A DNA stretch of 6,399 nt. It comes from an uncultured Rhodanobacteraceae bacterium. Its GTDB lineage: Bacteria > Pseudomonadota > Gammaproteobacteria > Xanthomonadales > Rhodanobacteraceae. The notes below the pieces were generated by a model. The model had not been told where the DNA came from. It saw nothing but the letters and a program-made list of their open reading frames with translations, and ran no database searches. The translations under genes and the position numbers were made by a program. The stretch spans positions 1-6,399 of the forward strand of contig CALFNI010000082.1 of assembly GCA_937902695.1 (NCBI GenBank), in the 5' to 3' direction. Shown one piece after another: positions 1 through 6,286 of this stretch (its first letter is position 1; the number at the start of each line of letters is the position of its first letter).

Positions 1-384
1 TCGTACGTGATCGGCGTCTCGCGGCTCGTCGGCGCGATCATCGAGGCAAGCCATGACGACGCCGGCATCGTCTGGCCGGAGCCCGTCGCGCCGTTCAAGG
101 TCGGGCTGATCAACCTCAAGGCCGGTGACGCGGCGACGGACGCTGCGTGCGAGAGCCTCTACGCGAAGCTCGGCGCAGCCGGCGTCACGGTGCTCTACGA
201 CGACACGGGCGAGCGTGCGGGCGTGAAGTTCTCGGCGATGGATCTGATCGGCCTGCCGTGGCAGATCGTCGTCGGACCGCGCGGGCTCGCGAACGGCGTC
301 GTCGAGCTCAAGCATCGCGCGAGCGGCGAACGCGTCGAGCTTTCGCCGGCCGATGCCCTCGCCAGGCTCGGAGGCGTGCGATGA
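1..384 (+). CDS. proS: Prolyl-tRNA synthetase, 3' end (partial)
   Basis: This is the last 127 codons of a class II prolyl-tRNA synthetase, which charges tRNA-Pro with proline in the cytoplasm; the 5' part lies left of the window. The visible part opens with the end of the catalytic core ([20 protein letters not shown], class II motif 3 with its Arg). [16 protein letters not shown] then leads into the C-terminal anticodon-binding domain (about residues 25-127), which carries [14 protein letters not shown] and [15 protein letters not shown], hallmarks of the HGTP anticodon-binding fold. The protein ends soon after this domain with no C-terminal zinc-binding extension. From memory, the wording resembles the short alphaproteobacterial ProS rather than the long gammaproteobacterial form with an editing insertion, but the diagnostic region is outside the window. 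The usual GIGxSR motif reads VIGVSR here. The stop overlaps the argH start (ATGA), suggesting co-transcription. Confidence 0.95.
   Translation, partial: SYVIGVSRLVGAIIEASHDDAGIVWPEPVAPFKVGLINLKAGDAATDAACESLYAKLGAAGVTVLYDDTGERAGVKFSAMDLIGLPWQIVVGPRGLANGVVELKHRASGERVELSPADALARLGGVR
370..374 (+). promoter_or_regulatory. Shine-Dalgarno of argH
   Basis: GGAGG lies inside the last codons of proS, six bases before the ATG at 381. It supports 381 as the argH start over the further-upstream in-frame ATG at 147, whose extra N-terminal stretch would be an Arg-rich shadow of proS. Confidence 0.8.
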
Positions 385-1673
385 GCGATCTGCTCTGGCA
401 GAAGGACGGTGTCGCGGTCGATGCGCGCATCATGCGCTTCCTCGCCGGCGACGACGTCGTGCTCGATCGCGAGTTCTTCGAGCACGACGTCGCGGCGAGC
501 AAGGTCCACGTCGAAGGGCTCGCGCGGATCGGCGTGATCTCGGCTGCGGAAGCGGCATCGCTGACCGGGGAGCTCGCGGCGCTGGCGGACGATTTCGCCA
601 GCGGACGCTTCGTGCTCGACGGGCGCTACGAAGACGGTCATTCGGCGATCGAGGCCCGGCTGATCGAGCGGCTCGGCGACACCGGCCGCAAGGTGCATAC
701 GGGGCGCAGCCGCAACGATCAGATCCTCGTCGCGACGCGGCTCTGGCTCAAGGCGAAGCTCGCGGTTCTTGCCGGCCATTGCCGCGAGATCGCGCTCGCC
801 TGCCTGCACCGCGCGCAACGCGAAGCTCTGCCGATGCCGGGCTATACGCACTTGCAGCGCGCGGTCGTCTCGTCGACCGCGCTCTGGTTCGCAGGCTTCG
901 CCGAGGCATTCATCGACGACGCGGTGCGCGCGCGCGACGCGCTCGCCTGGATCGACGCGAATCCGCTCGGCACCGCTGCCGGCTACGGGGTCAACCTTCC
1001 GCTCGACCGCGACCACGCCACCGCCGCGCTCGGTTTCGCACGTATGCAGGTCAATCCGGTCTACGCGCAGCTTTCGCGCGGCAAGTTCGAGATCGGCGCG
1101 CTCGATGCGCTCGGCGCGGCGGTGCTCGATCTGCGCCGTCTTGCGTGGGATCTTTCGCTGTTCACGACCGCGGAGTTCGGCTTCGTCGCGCTGCCCGCCG
1201 AGTATGCGACCGGCAGCTCGATCATGCCGAACAAGCGCAATCCCGATGTCGTCGAGCTGATGCGCGCGACGTACGCGAGCGTCGCCGCTGCGCGGAGCGA
1301 GATCGAGCATCTCCTTTCGCTGCCGTCGGGCTATCAGCGCGATCTGCAGGTGTCCAAAGGCGCGATCTTCCACGGATTCGGCCGCGGCCTCGCCGCGCTG
1401 GAGCTCGCGCCGGACCTGCTGTCGCGGATGGCCTGGAATGCCGACCGGATGCGCGAGGCGATCGAGCCGGCGATGTACGCGACGGATGCGGCCGTCGAGG
1501 CGGCGGCGCGCGGCGTGCCGTTTCGCGACGCATATCGGAAAGCGGCGGCCACGGCCGCGCAGGCGGGCGAGGGGAGGACGCCGGAGGAAAGTCTCGCGGC
1601 GCGCGTGTCGCCGGGCGCCCCGGGGGATCTTCGGCTCGATGTGCTGCGCGGGCGGCTCGATCGTCTCGGCTGA
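381..1673 (+). CDS. argH: Argininosuccinate lyase
   Basis: This enzyme splits argininosuccinate into arginine and fumarate, the last step of arginine biosynthesis, as a cytoplasmic homotetramer of the fumarase/aspartase superfamily. The 430-residue product starts [20 protein letters not shown]. Conserved segments appear in order: HTGRSRNDQ (residues 106-114), GYTHLQRA (154-161, with H157 the equivalent of the catalytic-network His), [10 protein letters not shown], and the superfamily signature [12 protein letters not shown] (278-289) on the flexible loop that carries the catalytic serine. The length is a little under the roughly 460 residues of E. coli ArgH. From memory it matches the shorter Xanthomonas-type ArgH (about 430), with near-identical stretches such as [14 protein letters not shown] and [14 protein letters not shown]. 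The start at 381 fits the family N-terminus and has a GGAGG six bases upstream. The gene overlaps the proS stop by four bases and faces the GT2 gene 19 bp away. The gap contains a short CGGCG/CGCCG repeat but no T-tract, so no intrinsic terminator is evident. Confidence 0.97.
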   Translation: MSDLLWQKDGVAVDARIMRFLAGDDVVLDREFFEHDVAASKVHVEGLARIGVISAAEAASLTGELAALADDFASGRFVLDGRYEDGHSAIEARLIERLGDTGRKVHTGRSRNDQILVATRLWLKAKLAVLAGHCREIALACLHRAQREALPMPGYTHLQRAVVSSTALWFAGFAEAFIDDAVRARDALAWIDANPLGTAAGYGVNLPLDRDHATAALGFARMQVNPVYAQLSRGKFEIGALDALGAAVLDLRRLAWDLSLFTTAEFGFVALPAEYATGSSIMPNKRNPDVVELMRATYASVAAARSEIEHLLSLPSGYQRDLQVSKGAIFHGFGRGLAALELAPDLLSRMAWNADRMREAIEPAMYATDAAVEAAARGVPFRDAYRKAAATAAQAGEGRTPEESLAARVSPGAPGDLRLDVLRGRLDRLG

Positions 1674-1692
1674 GCGCGCGGCGCACGCCGGG

Positions 1693-3090
1693 CTATCGGG
1701 TCAGCCAGCCCTGCGCCCGCGCCGTGCAGAGCGCGTACGGAAAGATCCAGAACAGCGCAAACGCCGAGAAGAACGAATATCCGATCCCGTACACGAAATC
1801 CCAGTGCCGTTCGCCGCGCAGGTAGTAGAGCATGTTGAACGACGATACGAGCAGCATCGCGCAGCAGAAGCGCAACAGCATGTAAGGATGGCTCGCGACC
1901 AGCGAGACCAGCAGCACGAGCGTCGCCCACGCAACCGGATAGCGCGAGTTCGTCACGATCGCCTCGACGAGCGCGATCGCGCGCGCCTTCGGCGGCCGGC
2001 GCCAGACGATCGTGCGCAGGAATCGCAGCTCTTCGCGCACGTAGCTTCGATCCCAGCGCAGGAACATCTTGCACAGGCGGCTGTACGTCGTCGGCACGAG
2101 CGTGTGCACGACACCGGCCCGCTGATAGACGCAGTCGTAGCCTTGGCCGAGGATTTCGTTCGTCATCGCGCGATCCTCGCCGTACGTGCACGCGCGGCCA
2201 AGGAAGCGCTGTCCGATCCAGCGCTCGAGGACGTCGCGAACGACGCTCGCGCGATACGCGGCGAGCGCGCCGGGACAGCAATAGACCGTTCCGTACGTGC
2301 TTTGCACGGCGCGCAGGAAATCGAACGAGAGCGCGAAGCGCACCTTCAGCATGCGCGGAATCAGGCCTTCGCCGCGGTTGAACACGCTGACCTTGCCGGC
2401 GACCGCCCCGATGCGCGCATCGGTGAAAGGGCCGGTCATCGCGAGCAGCGTGTCGGGCTCGATCACGCTGTCGGAGTCGATCGTCACCATGATCTCGCCG
2501 CGGCCGCGGCGGAATCCCGCCTCGAGCGCGGCGCGCTTGCCGCGATTGCGTTCGAAGCGGAGCGGCGTGACGACGTCCGGGAAGCGCCGCGCGACGCGCT
2601 CGATGTGCTGCCAGGTGTCGTCCACGCTGCCGTCGTCGACGACGAAGACCTGCAGGCGCTCGCGGGGATAGCGGGCCGCGACAACCGACTCGATCGATCG
2701 CGCGACCATCGCCCCTTCGTTGTAGGCGGGGATGATCACGGTCAGCGACGGCGCGCTCTCCATCGTCGCCAGCGGCGGCGTGCGGTAGCGGAACCAGAGC
2801 AGCGTCCGCAACAGGAGCATCAGCATGCCCATGCCGGTCCAGAGGATCGCGGGGCTCACGATGAAGCGGCCCCACTGATGATGGCGCGCGGCGCTGACCA
2901 CGCCGTGGAAAATGTCGAACCGCCAGCTGAGATAGAGCACGACGGCGAAGCCGAACAGGATCGACGCGCGATAGAACGCGTCGCCCGGCAGGTCGCGGTA
3001 ATCGTGGAAACGCGCCGGAAAGGCGGCCGCGGCCGCGGCGTCGGTCGTCATCGGGAACGGGTCATCGGGAAGCCAGGCTCGGGACTGCAT
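1693..3090 (-). CDS. Membrane GT2 glycosyltransferase, NodC/hyaluronan-synthase type
   Basis: The 465-residue protein has the layout of processive polysaccharide synthases. Two N-terminal membrane segments (about residues 40-58 and 77-99) are followed by a cytoplasmic GT-A domain (about 115-360) and a hydrophobic C-terminal part with about three segments (385-400, 402-422, 433-453). GT2 motifs are present: VIIPAYNEG (118-126), VDDGS (151-155), the metal/UDP-binding DSD (205-207), and GED (304-306), which contains the probable catalytic base D306. The acceptor-site element normally written QxxRW reads MFLRW (342-346), keeping Arg-Trp but not Gln. The following DRSYVREE resembles the segment after this motif in NodC and HasA. 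The family uses UDP-sugars, often UDP-GlcNAc, at the inner membrane; the sugar used here cannot be read from sequence. I see no clear Shine-Dalgarno before ATG 3090, and an in-frame ATG at 3051 (residue 14) is an alternative start. The gene is divergent from the GT-C/PIG-L pair and converges on argH. Confidence 0.9.
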   Translation of the reverse strand: MQSRAWLPDDPFPMTTDAAAAAAFPARFHDYRDLPGDAFYRASILFGFAVVLYLSWRFDIFHGVVSAARHHQWGRFIVSPAILWTGMGMLMLLLRTLLWFRYRTPPLATMESAPSLTVIIPAYNEGAMVARSIESVVAARYPRERLQVFVVDDGSVDDTWQHIERVARRFPDVVTPLRFERNRGKRAALEAGFRRGRGEIMVTIDSDSVIEPDTLLAMTGPFTDARIGAVAGKVSVFNRGEGLIPRMLKVRFALSFDFLRAVQSTYGTVYCCPGALAAYRASVVRDVLERWIGQRFLGRACTYGEDRAMTNEILGQGYDCVYQRAGVVHTLVPTTYSRLCKMFLRWDRSYVREELRFLRTIVWRRPPKARAIALVEAIVTNSRYPVAWATLVLLVSLVASHPYMLLRFCCAMLLVSSFNMLYYLRGERHWDFVYGIGYSFFSAFALFWIFPYALCTARAQGWLTR

Positions 3091-3188
3091 TATGGTCTGG
3101 GTGCACGCATCAACCTCGTATGAATGGACGCCAATGATGCGTTAACGTTCGTAAGCCCGGCGAAAGGTTTCGTCTGCATCGTGTTCGC
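3091..3188. promoter_or_regulatory. Divergent intergenic region, probable promoters for both glycan transcripts
   Basis: This 98-bp gap separates the start of the minus-strand GT2 gene from the start of the plus-strand GT-C gene. It is visibly richer in A+T than the flanking genes, especially about 3110-3150. It contains the small palindrome CGTTAACG (3140-3147) next to AACGTT (3144-3149). Both genes must be transcribed outward from here unless they start inside the neighbouring gene. I could not find a convincing -35/-10 pair on either strand, nor a well-placed Shine-Dalgarno for either gene. GAAAGG at 3162-3167 is 21 bases before ATG 3189, too far for an ordinary ribosome binding site. The regulatory role is inferred from position. 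Confidence 0.45.
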
Positions 3189-4877
3189 ATGATGCGACTG
3201 CCATTGCCTGTCCATGCGGGCTCCCGATCGGACGAGCGCCGCTCCGACCTCGCATGTGCCGGCATCGTCGTCGCGGCGGCATTGCTTCTCGCCCTGCGCA
3301 TTTATGGTGCGCTGACGCTGGCGATGAACTCCGACGAGCCGCAGCACCTGCACGTGGTCTGGGCGTGGACGCAGGGCTTGCTGCCGTATCGCGACGTGTT
3401 CGACAACCACGCGCCGCTGTTTCAGCTGGCATCCGCGCCGCTCCTCGCCTGGCTCGGCGAGCGCGCCGACATCGTGGCGCTGATGCGGCTCGCGATGATT
3501 CCGATCTATTTCGCTGCGCTCGCGCTGACGTGGAGAATCGGAAAAACGCTCTGGTCGTCGCGCGTCGGGCTTCTCGCCGCCGCGCTCGCGGCGACGGCTC
3601 CGATCTTTTTCATCGTGTCGGCGCAGTTCCGGCCGGACGATCTCTGGATGCTGCTCTGGCTCGCGGCTGTCGCGGTGGCGATCGAACCGCGGCTTGCACG
3701 TCACCGCGCGGCGCTGGTCGGATTCGTCGTCGGGACGGCGCTCGCGGTCTCGCTGAAGACGCTGCTCCTGATCGCGGCGGCGGGGATCGCGTGGCTTGCC
3801 GTGCTCGCGATCGATGGCGGCCTGCGCGAGCTCGCATCGAGGCGTCTGGCTGGAACGCTCGGCGTCGGCGTGCTCGGCGCGCTGGCGGTGCCGGCCGCGT
3901 TCGCCGCGTTTTTCGCCGGCGCGGGCATCTGGCGCGAAGCCTTCTACTGCATCGTGCAGCACAACGTGGCGCCCGAGCTCGACGATCGCATCGGCGGCCT
4001 GCGCATGCTGATTCCGCTGCTCGGCTGTCCGCTCGCGATCGTGGCGGCGCGCGCATGGCGCAGCCGCGCGGGCGACGCGTCGCGATGGCGCGCGCAGGGC
4101 ACGGTGCTGCTCGCGACGCTGTTCTACCTTCTTTTTCTGTACGGCTTCTGGCCGCTCGTGACGCACCAGGACCTGCTGCCGGCGATCCCGCTGGTCGCGG
4201 TCGGCGCGGCGGCGCTCGTGTTCCGCGGTGGCGGAACCGACCCTGCGCGGCGCGGACTCGGCGCGTTCTTCGCCGCGATCTGCCTCGTCAATCTCGCGAC
4301 CGACGCGATACCGCTCCACAACGAGCTTACCGACGAAGCGAACGAGCTGGCGCGCGTGCTGCGCCTGACGCGGCCGGAAGACTACGTCATGGATGCGAAG
4401 GGCGAGATGATCTTCCGCCGTCGGCCGGTGTACTGGGCGATGGAGAACATCACGCTCGCGCGCATGCGCGACGCGTCGATCGGCGACGACATTGCCGAGC
4501 GCCTGGCCGCGACCGGCACGCCGGTCGTGATCATGGATCGCCTGCCGCCGCGCGACGCGGCGTTCGTCGAGCGCAACTACGTCCCGATCGGCCCCGCGGG
4601 CGGGCTGATCCGCATCGCCGGCCAGCATCTGGGCGCCGTGCGCGCCGGCGAACCGGCGGCGTTCGACATTGACGTGCCCGCCGAATACGCGCTCGTGACG
4701 CCGGTCGGCGGCGCCGCCGGAACGCTCGACGGCGCGCCGTACGACGGCGCCGCGCGCCTGGCCGCAGGCCGCCATTCGTTCGTTGCGTCCGTGGACAGCA
4801 GACTTGCGCTAGTCTGGGCGCCGGCATTGAAGCGCGGGCTGGGAGAGCGGGAGCTGTTCGGCGTTAGCAGAGAATGA
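3189..4877 (+). CDS. GT-C fold membrane glycosyltransferase (PMT/ArnT-like)
   Basis: This 562-residue inner-membrane protein looks like a polyprenyl-phosphate-sugar-dependent glycosyltransferase of the PMT/ArnT/RgtA-like superfamily, which transfers sugar on the periplasmic side. A first membrane segment (about residues 22-45) is followed by the acidic motif of the first periplasmic loop, NSDEPQHLH (47-55, D49 and E50). Next come DVFDNHAPLFQL (69-80) and, after further hydrophobic segments, QFRPDD (146-151), a position where the superfamily often has a second acidic motif. Many more hydrophobic segments run to about residue 375. From about 378 to the end the protein is soluble and probably periplasmic, including DAKGEMIFRRRP and a C-terminal stretch (LDGAPYDG, ALVWAPALKRG) that looks beta-rich. 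The ATG at 3189 is the first start after the in-frame stop at 3135; ATG 3192 is equally possible. The stop overlaps the deacetylase start (ATGA), so the two are probably translated together. Acceptor and donor sugar are unknown. Confidence 0.87.
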   Translation: MMRLPLPVHAGSRSDERRSDLACAGIVVAAALLLALRIYGALTLAMNSDEPQHLHVVWAWTQGLLPYRDVFDNHAPLFQLASAPLLAWLGERADIVALMRLAMIPIYFAALALTWRIGKTLWSSRVGLLAAALAATAPIFFIVSAQFRPDDLWMLLWLAAVAVAIEPRLARHRAALVGFVVGTALAVSLKTLLLIAAAGIAWLAVLAIDGGLRELASRRLAGTLGVGVLGALAVPAAFAAFFAGAGIWREAFYCIVQHNVAPELDDRIGGLRMLIPLLGCPLAIVAARAWRSRAGDASRWRAQGTVLLATLFYLLFLYGFWPLVTHQDLLPAIPLVAVGAAALVFRGGGTDPARRGLGAFFAAICLVNLATDAIPLHNELTDEANELARVLRLTRPEDYVMDAKGEMIFRRRPVYWAMENITLARMRDASIGDDIAERLAATGTPVVIMDRLPPRDAAFVERNYVPIGPAGGLIRIAGQHLGAVRAGEPAAFDIDVPAEYALVTPVGGAAGTLDGAPYDGAARLAAGRHSFVASVDSRLALVWAPALKRGLGERELFGVSRE

Positions 4878-5950
4878 AGAGACCCCTGACATTCAAGGCG
4901 GCCGATCGCCTCCTCGTGTTCGCGCCGCATCCGGACGACGAGACGCTCGCGACCGGCGAGCTGATCCAGCTCGCGCGCGAATCCGGCGCTTCGGTGCGCG
5001 TCGTCTTCGGCACCGACGGCGACAACAATCCGTGGCCGCAGCGCTGGTGCGAGCGTCGCCTGCGCATCGGCCCCGCCGAGCGCGAGCGCTGGGGCCGCCG
5101 CCGCCGCGGCGAAGCCCAGGCGGCATTGGCGCGGCTCGGCGTCGCGTCCGATGCGGTGCGCTTTCTCGGCTGGTCCGACCTCGGCCTGACCGGCACGCTC
5201 GAGCACGACGATGCCGCGATCGAGACGCTCAGGGGCGAGTTCGAGCGCTACGCGCCGACGCACGTCGCGATGCCCTCGCTGCGCGACCGTCATCCCGATC
5301 ATGGCGCGCTGCGCGTGATGCTCGAGCTTGCGCTCGCGAAAGCGCGCGCGGGTTGCGTCCGGCTCAGCTACGTCGTGCACGGGCGCGATGCGGATGCGGC
5401 CGCGCTGAAGGTCCCGCGCGATGCGACGCGTCATGCGCGCAAGCGCGAAGCGCTGATGGCGCATGCGAGCCAGATCAGCCTCAGCAAGTCGCGGCTGCTG
5501 CGCTGGGCCGATCAGCCGGAAACATTCGAGCCGGCCGAGCCGGGCGGATCGATCGCGGGTGCGTCGGACGGCGGCATCGTGCTGAGCCTGCCGCTTGCGC
5601 CGGTGTTCCGCTTCTGGCGACGCCACGACGTGGTGCTCGTCATCGAGAACGGCGAGCGCATCGAGCGCGCCCGCATTCCATTGCCGCGGCTCGCCGGCAG
5701 CACCGCGCGCGCGACGCTGGGCAAAGCCCTGTGCGCGGGGCGCGTCGACGTCACGCTCGATCGGGGCACATTGCAGATCGCCATCGCCGGCGACGCCGAC
5801 GGCCATGTGCGCGGCTACGTGAAGCTCGACCGCACGATGCCGCGCGTGGTCATCTTCGATGACGAAACGTGGCAGCGCTTCGGCGATTTTTCGGGATCGT
5901 ACGCGCCATCCGTCGAGACAGTTGCGGTCGCGCAGCGCGCTTCGCTGTAA
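4874..5950 (+). CDS. PIG-L/LmbE-family zinc N-deacetylase with C-terminal extension
   Basis: The 358-residue protein belongs to the PIG-L/LmbE/MshB family, metal-dependent enzymes that remove the acetyl group from GlcNAc-type substrates. The family signature APHPDDETLA starts at residue 17. By comparison with MshB, H19 and D22 would bind zinc and D21 would act as base. HPDHGA (140-145) supplies the third zinc ligand H143. KREALMAHASQ (ends near 200) matches the K..AL..H.SQ element near the end of the fold. I see no signal peptide or membrane segment, so it should act in the cytoplasm. Residues from about 225 to 358 go beyond the usual core; they contain alternating hydrophobic stretches (VVLVIENGERIERARIPL, VDVTLDRGTLQIAIAG) suggesting a beta-rich domain I do not recognise. 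The start overlaps the upstream GT-C stop by four bases and has only a weak ribosome binding site, consistent with translational coupling. A role in deacetylating a sugar handled by the neighbouring transferases is inference. Confidence 0.9.
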   Translation: MKRPLTFKAADRLLVFAPHPDDETLATGELIQLARESGASVRVVFGTDGDNNPWPQRWCERRLRIGPAERERWGRRRRGEAQAALARLGVASDAVRFLGWSDLGLTGTLEHDDAAIETLRGEFERYAPTHVAMPSLRDRHPDHGALRVMLELALAKARAGCVRLSYVVHGRDADAAALKVPRDATRHARKREALMAHASQISLSKSRLLRWADQPETFEPAEPGGSIAGASDGGIVLSLPLAPVFRFWRRHDVVLVIENGERIERARIPLPRLAGSTARATLGKALCAGRVDVTLDRGTLQIAIAGDADGHVRGYVKLDRTMPRVVIFDDETWQRFGDFSGSYAPSVETVAVAQRASL

Positions 5951-6040
5951 CCCGCTTCGTCGCGGCGCGCAGCGCGCGGACTTTGCACGTCCTTACCGTT
6001 TCGCCACACCGCCCGCGCGTCGCTTGAAGTAGGTTGGGCC

Positions 6041-6101
6041 TCCGCGACGTCGACGCCTCCTCTGCTTCGCAGCGGCTCCTCCCAGGGCGTGGCGTCGCGG
6101 A
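6041..6101. repeat. Long imperfect hairpin
   Basis: The arm 6041-6049 (TCCGCGACG) is the exact reverse complement of 6093-6101 (CGTCGCGGA). Pairing continues with a T-G wobble (6050/6092), C-G (6051/6091), a one-base bulge at 6052, and five more pairs, ACGCC (6053-6057) with GGCGT (6086-6090). The loop contains a small nested stem, CTGC (6062-6065) with GCAG (6069-6072). GCCTCC occurs at 6038-6043 and again at 6055-6060. The arms are imperfect, which suggests a folded nucleic acid or a REP-like intergenic repeat rather than a simple protein operator. There is no terminal T-run. Confidence 0.65.
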
Positions 6102-6117
6102 CTCCTGCGTCCGGCGG

Positions 6118-6130
6118 CGGCCATAGGCCG
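6118..6130. repeat. Short hairpin CGGCC-ATA-GGCCG
   Basis: Five paired bases on each side of a three-base loop, a few bases after the long hairpin. Alone it could be chance in GC-rich DNA. It is listed because it is part of a run of inverted repeats. Confidence 0.4.
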
Positions 6131-6175
6131 ATGCGAGGCTCGCGCAGCATGTCCGCGCGTATCGTTCGTCCGTCG

Positions 6176-6254
6176 CCGTCGCGGCTCTCGCGTGCATGCC
6201 GGCGCGCCGCGCTCGCGAGCGCGGCGTCGTTGGGCGAGCGGACAGCCGCGACGG
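6176..6254. repeat. 11-bp inverted repeat enclosing a perfect palindrome
   Basis: CCGTCGCGGCT (6176-6186) and AGCCGCGACGG (6244-6254) are exact reverse complements 57 bases apart, with the 22-bp palindrome (6205-6226) between them. If transcribed, they could form an outer stem around an inner hairpin. The right arm also lies within the 18-bp palindrome (6247-6264), so the two folds would exclude one another. Confidence 0.55.
6205..6226. repeat. Perfect 22-bp palindrome
   Basis: The left half CGCCGCGCTCG (6205-6215) is the exact reverse complement of the right half CGAGCGCGGCG (6216-6226), with no spacer. It could be a dyad protein-binding site, a cruciform, or a strong RNA hairpin. No T-tract follows on either strand. 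Confidence 0.65.
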
Positions 6255-6264
6255 ATCCGTCGCG
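6247..6264. repeat. Perfect 18-bp palindrome
   Basis: CGCGACGGA (6247-6255) is the exact reverse complement of TCCGTCGCG (6256-6264), centred on GGATCC. It starts 22 bases downstream of the minus-strand stop at 6287, a plausible place for a transcript-end hairpin of that gene, but it has no T-tract. Confidence 0.6.
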
Positions 6265-6286
6265 CATCCGCTGCCGGTCGAAGCCG

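Larger units (their letters stand above)
5951..6286. other. Non-coding stretch rich in inverted repeats
   Basis: I see no convincing gene in these 336 bases. The open frames that cross it on the minus strand (5815-6267 and 5850-6353) run far into the deacetylase gene, are Arg-rich, contain no domain I know, and look like GC-rich chance frames. The stretch starts right after the deacetylase stop with GCGCGC-A-GCGCGC (5965-5977) and GGAC/GTCC (5978-5981/5989-5992). It then holds the stronger inverted repeats listed separately. No T-tract follows any of them, so no classical intrinsic terminator can be called, although some may still end transcripts of the converging genes. Confidence 0.6.

Noticed and set aside
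147..380. Possible N-terminal extension of argH starting at ATG 147
   Set aside because: The extra residues are an Arg-rich out-of-frame reading of proS. The family N-terminus and a GGAGG both support the start at 381.
1674..1692. Terminator between argH and the GT2 gene
   Set aside because: The only inverted repeat (CGGCG-CA-CGCCG, 1679-1690) has a two-base loop and no T-tract.
1334..2875. Minus-strand open frame of 513 codons overlapping argH and the GT2 gene
   Set aside because: It is a different frame of the true GT2 gene running on into argH antisense, with low-complexity Arg/Ala composition and no motif.
1438..3123. Plus-strand open frame of 561 codons across the GT2 region
   Set aside because: It is Arg/His/Ala-rich with no recognisable motif and is antisense to a gene with all the GT2 motifs in order. 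Long shadow frames are expected at this GC content.
3090..4775. Minus-strand open frame of 561 codons opposite the GT-C gene
   Set aside because: It is full of Arg, Asp and Glu repeats with no domain, and its antisense partner has clear GT-C motifs and membrane segments.
4577..5806. Minus-strand open frame of 409 codons opposite the deacetylase
   Set aside because: It is antisense to a gene with the complete PIG-L signature, and its translation looks like a charged shadow.
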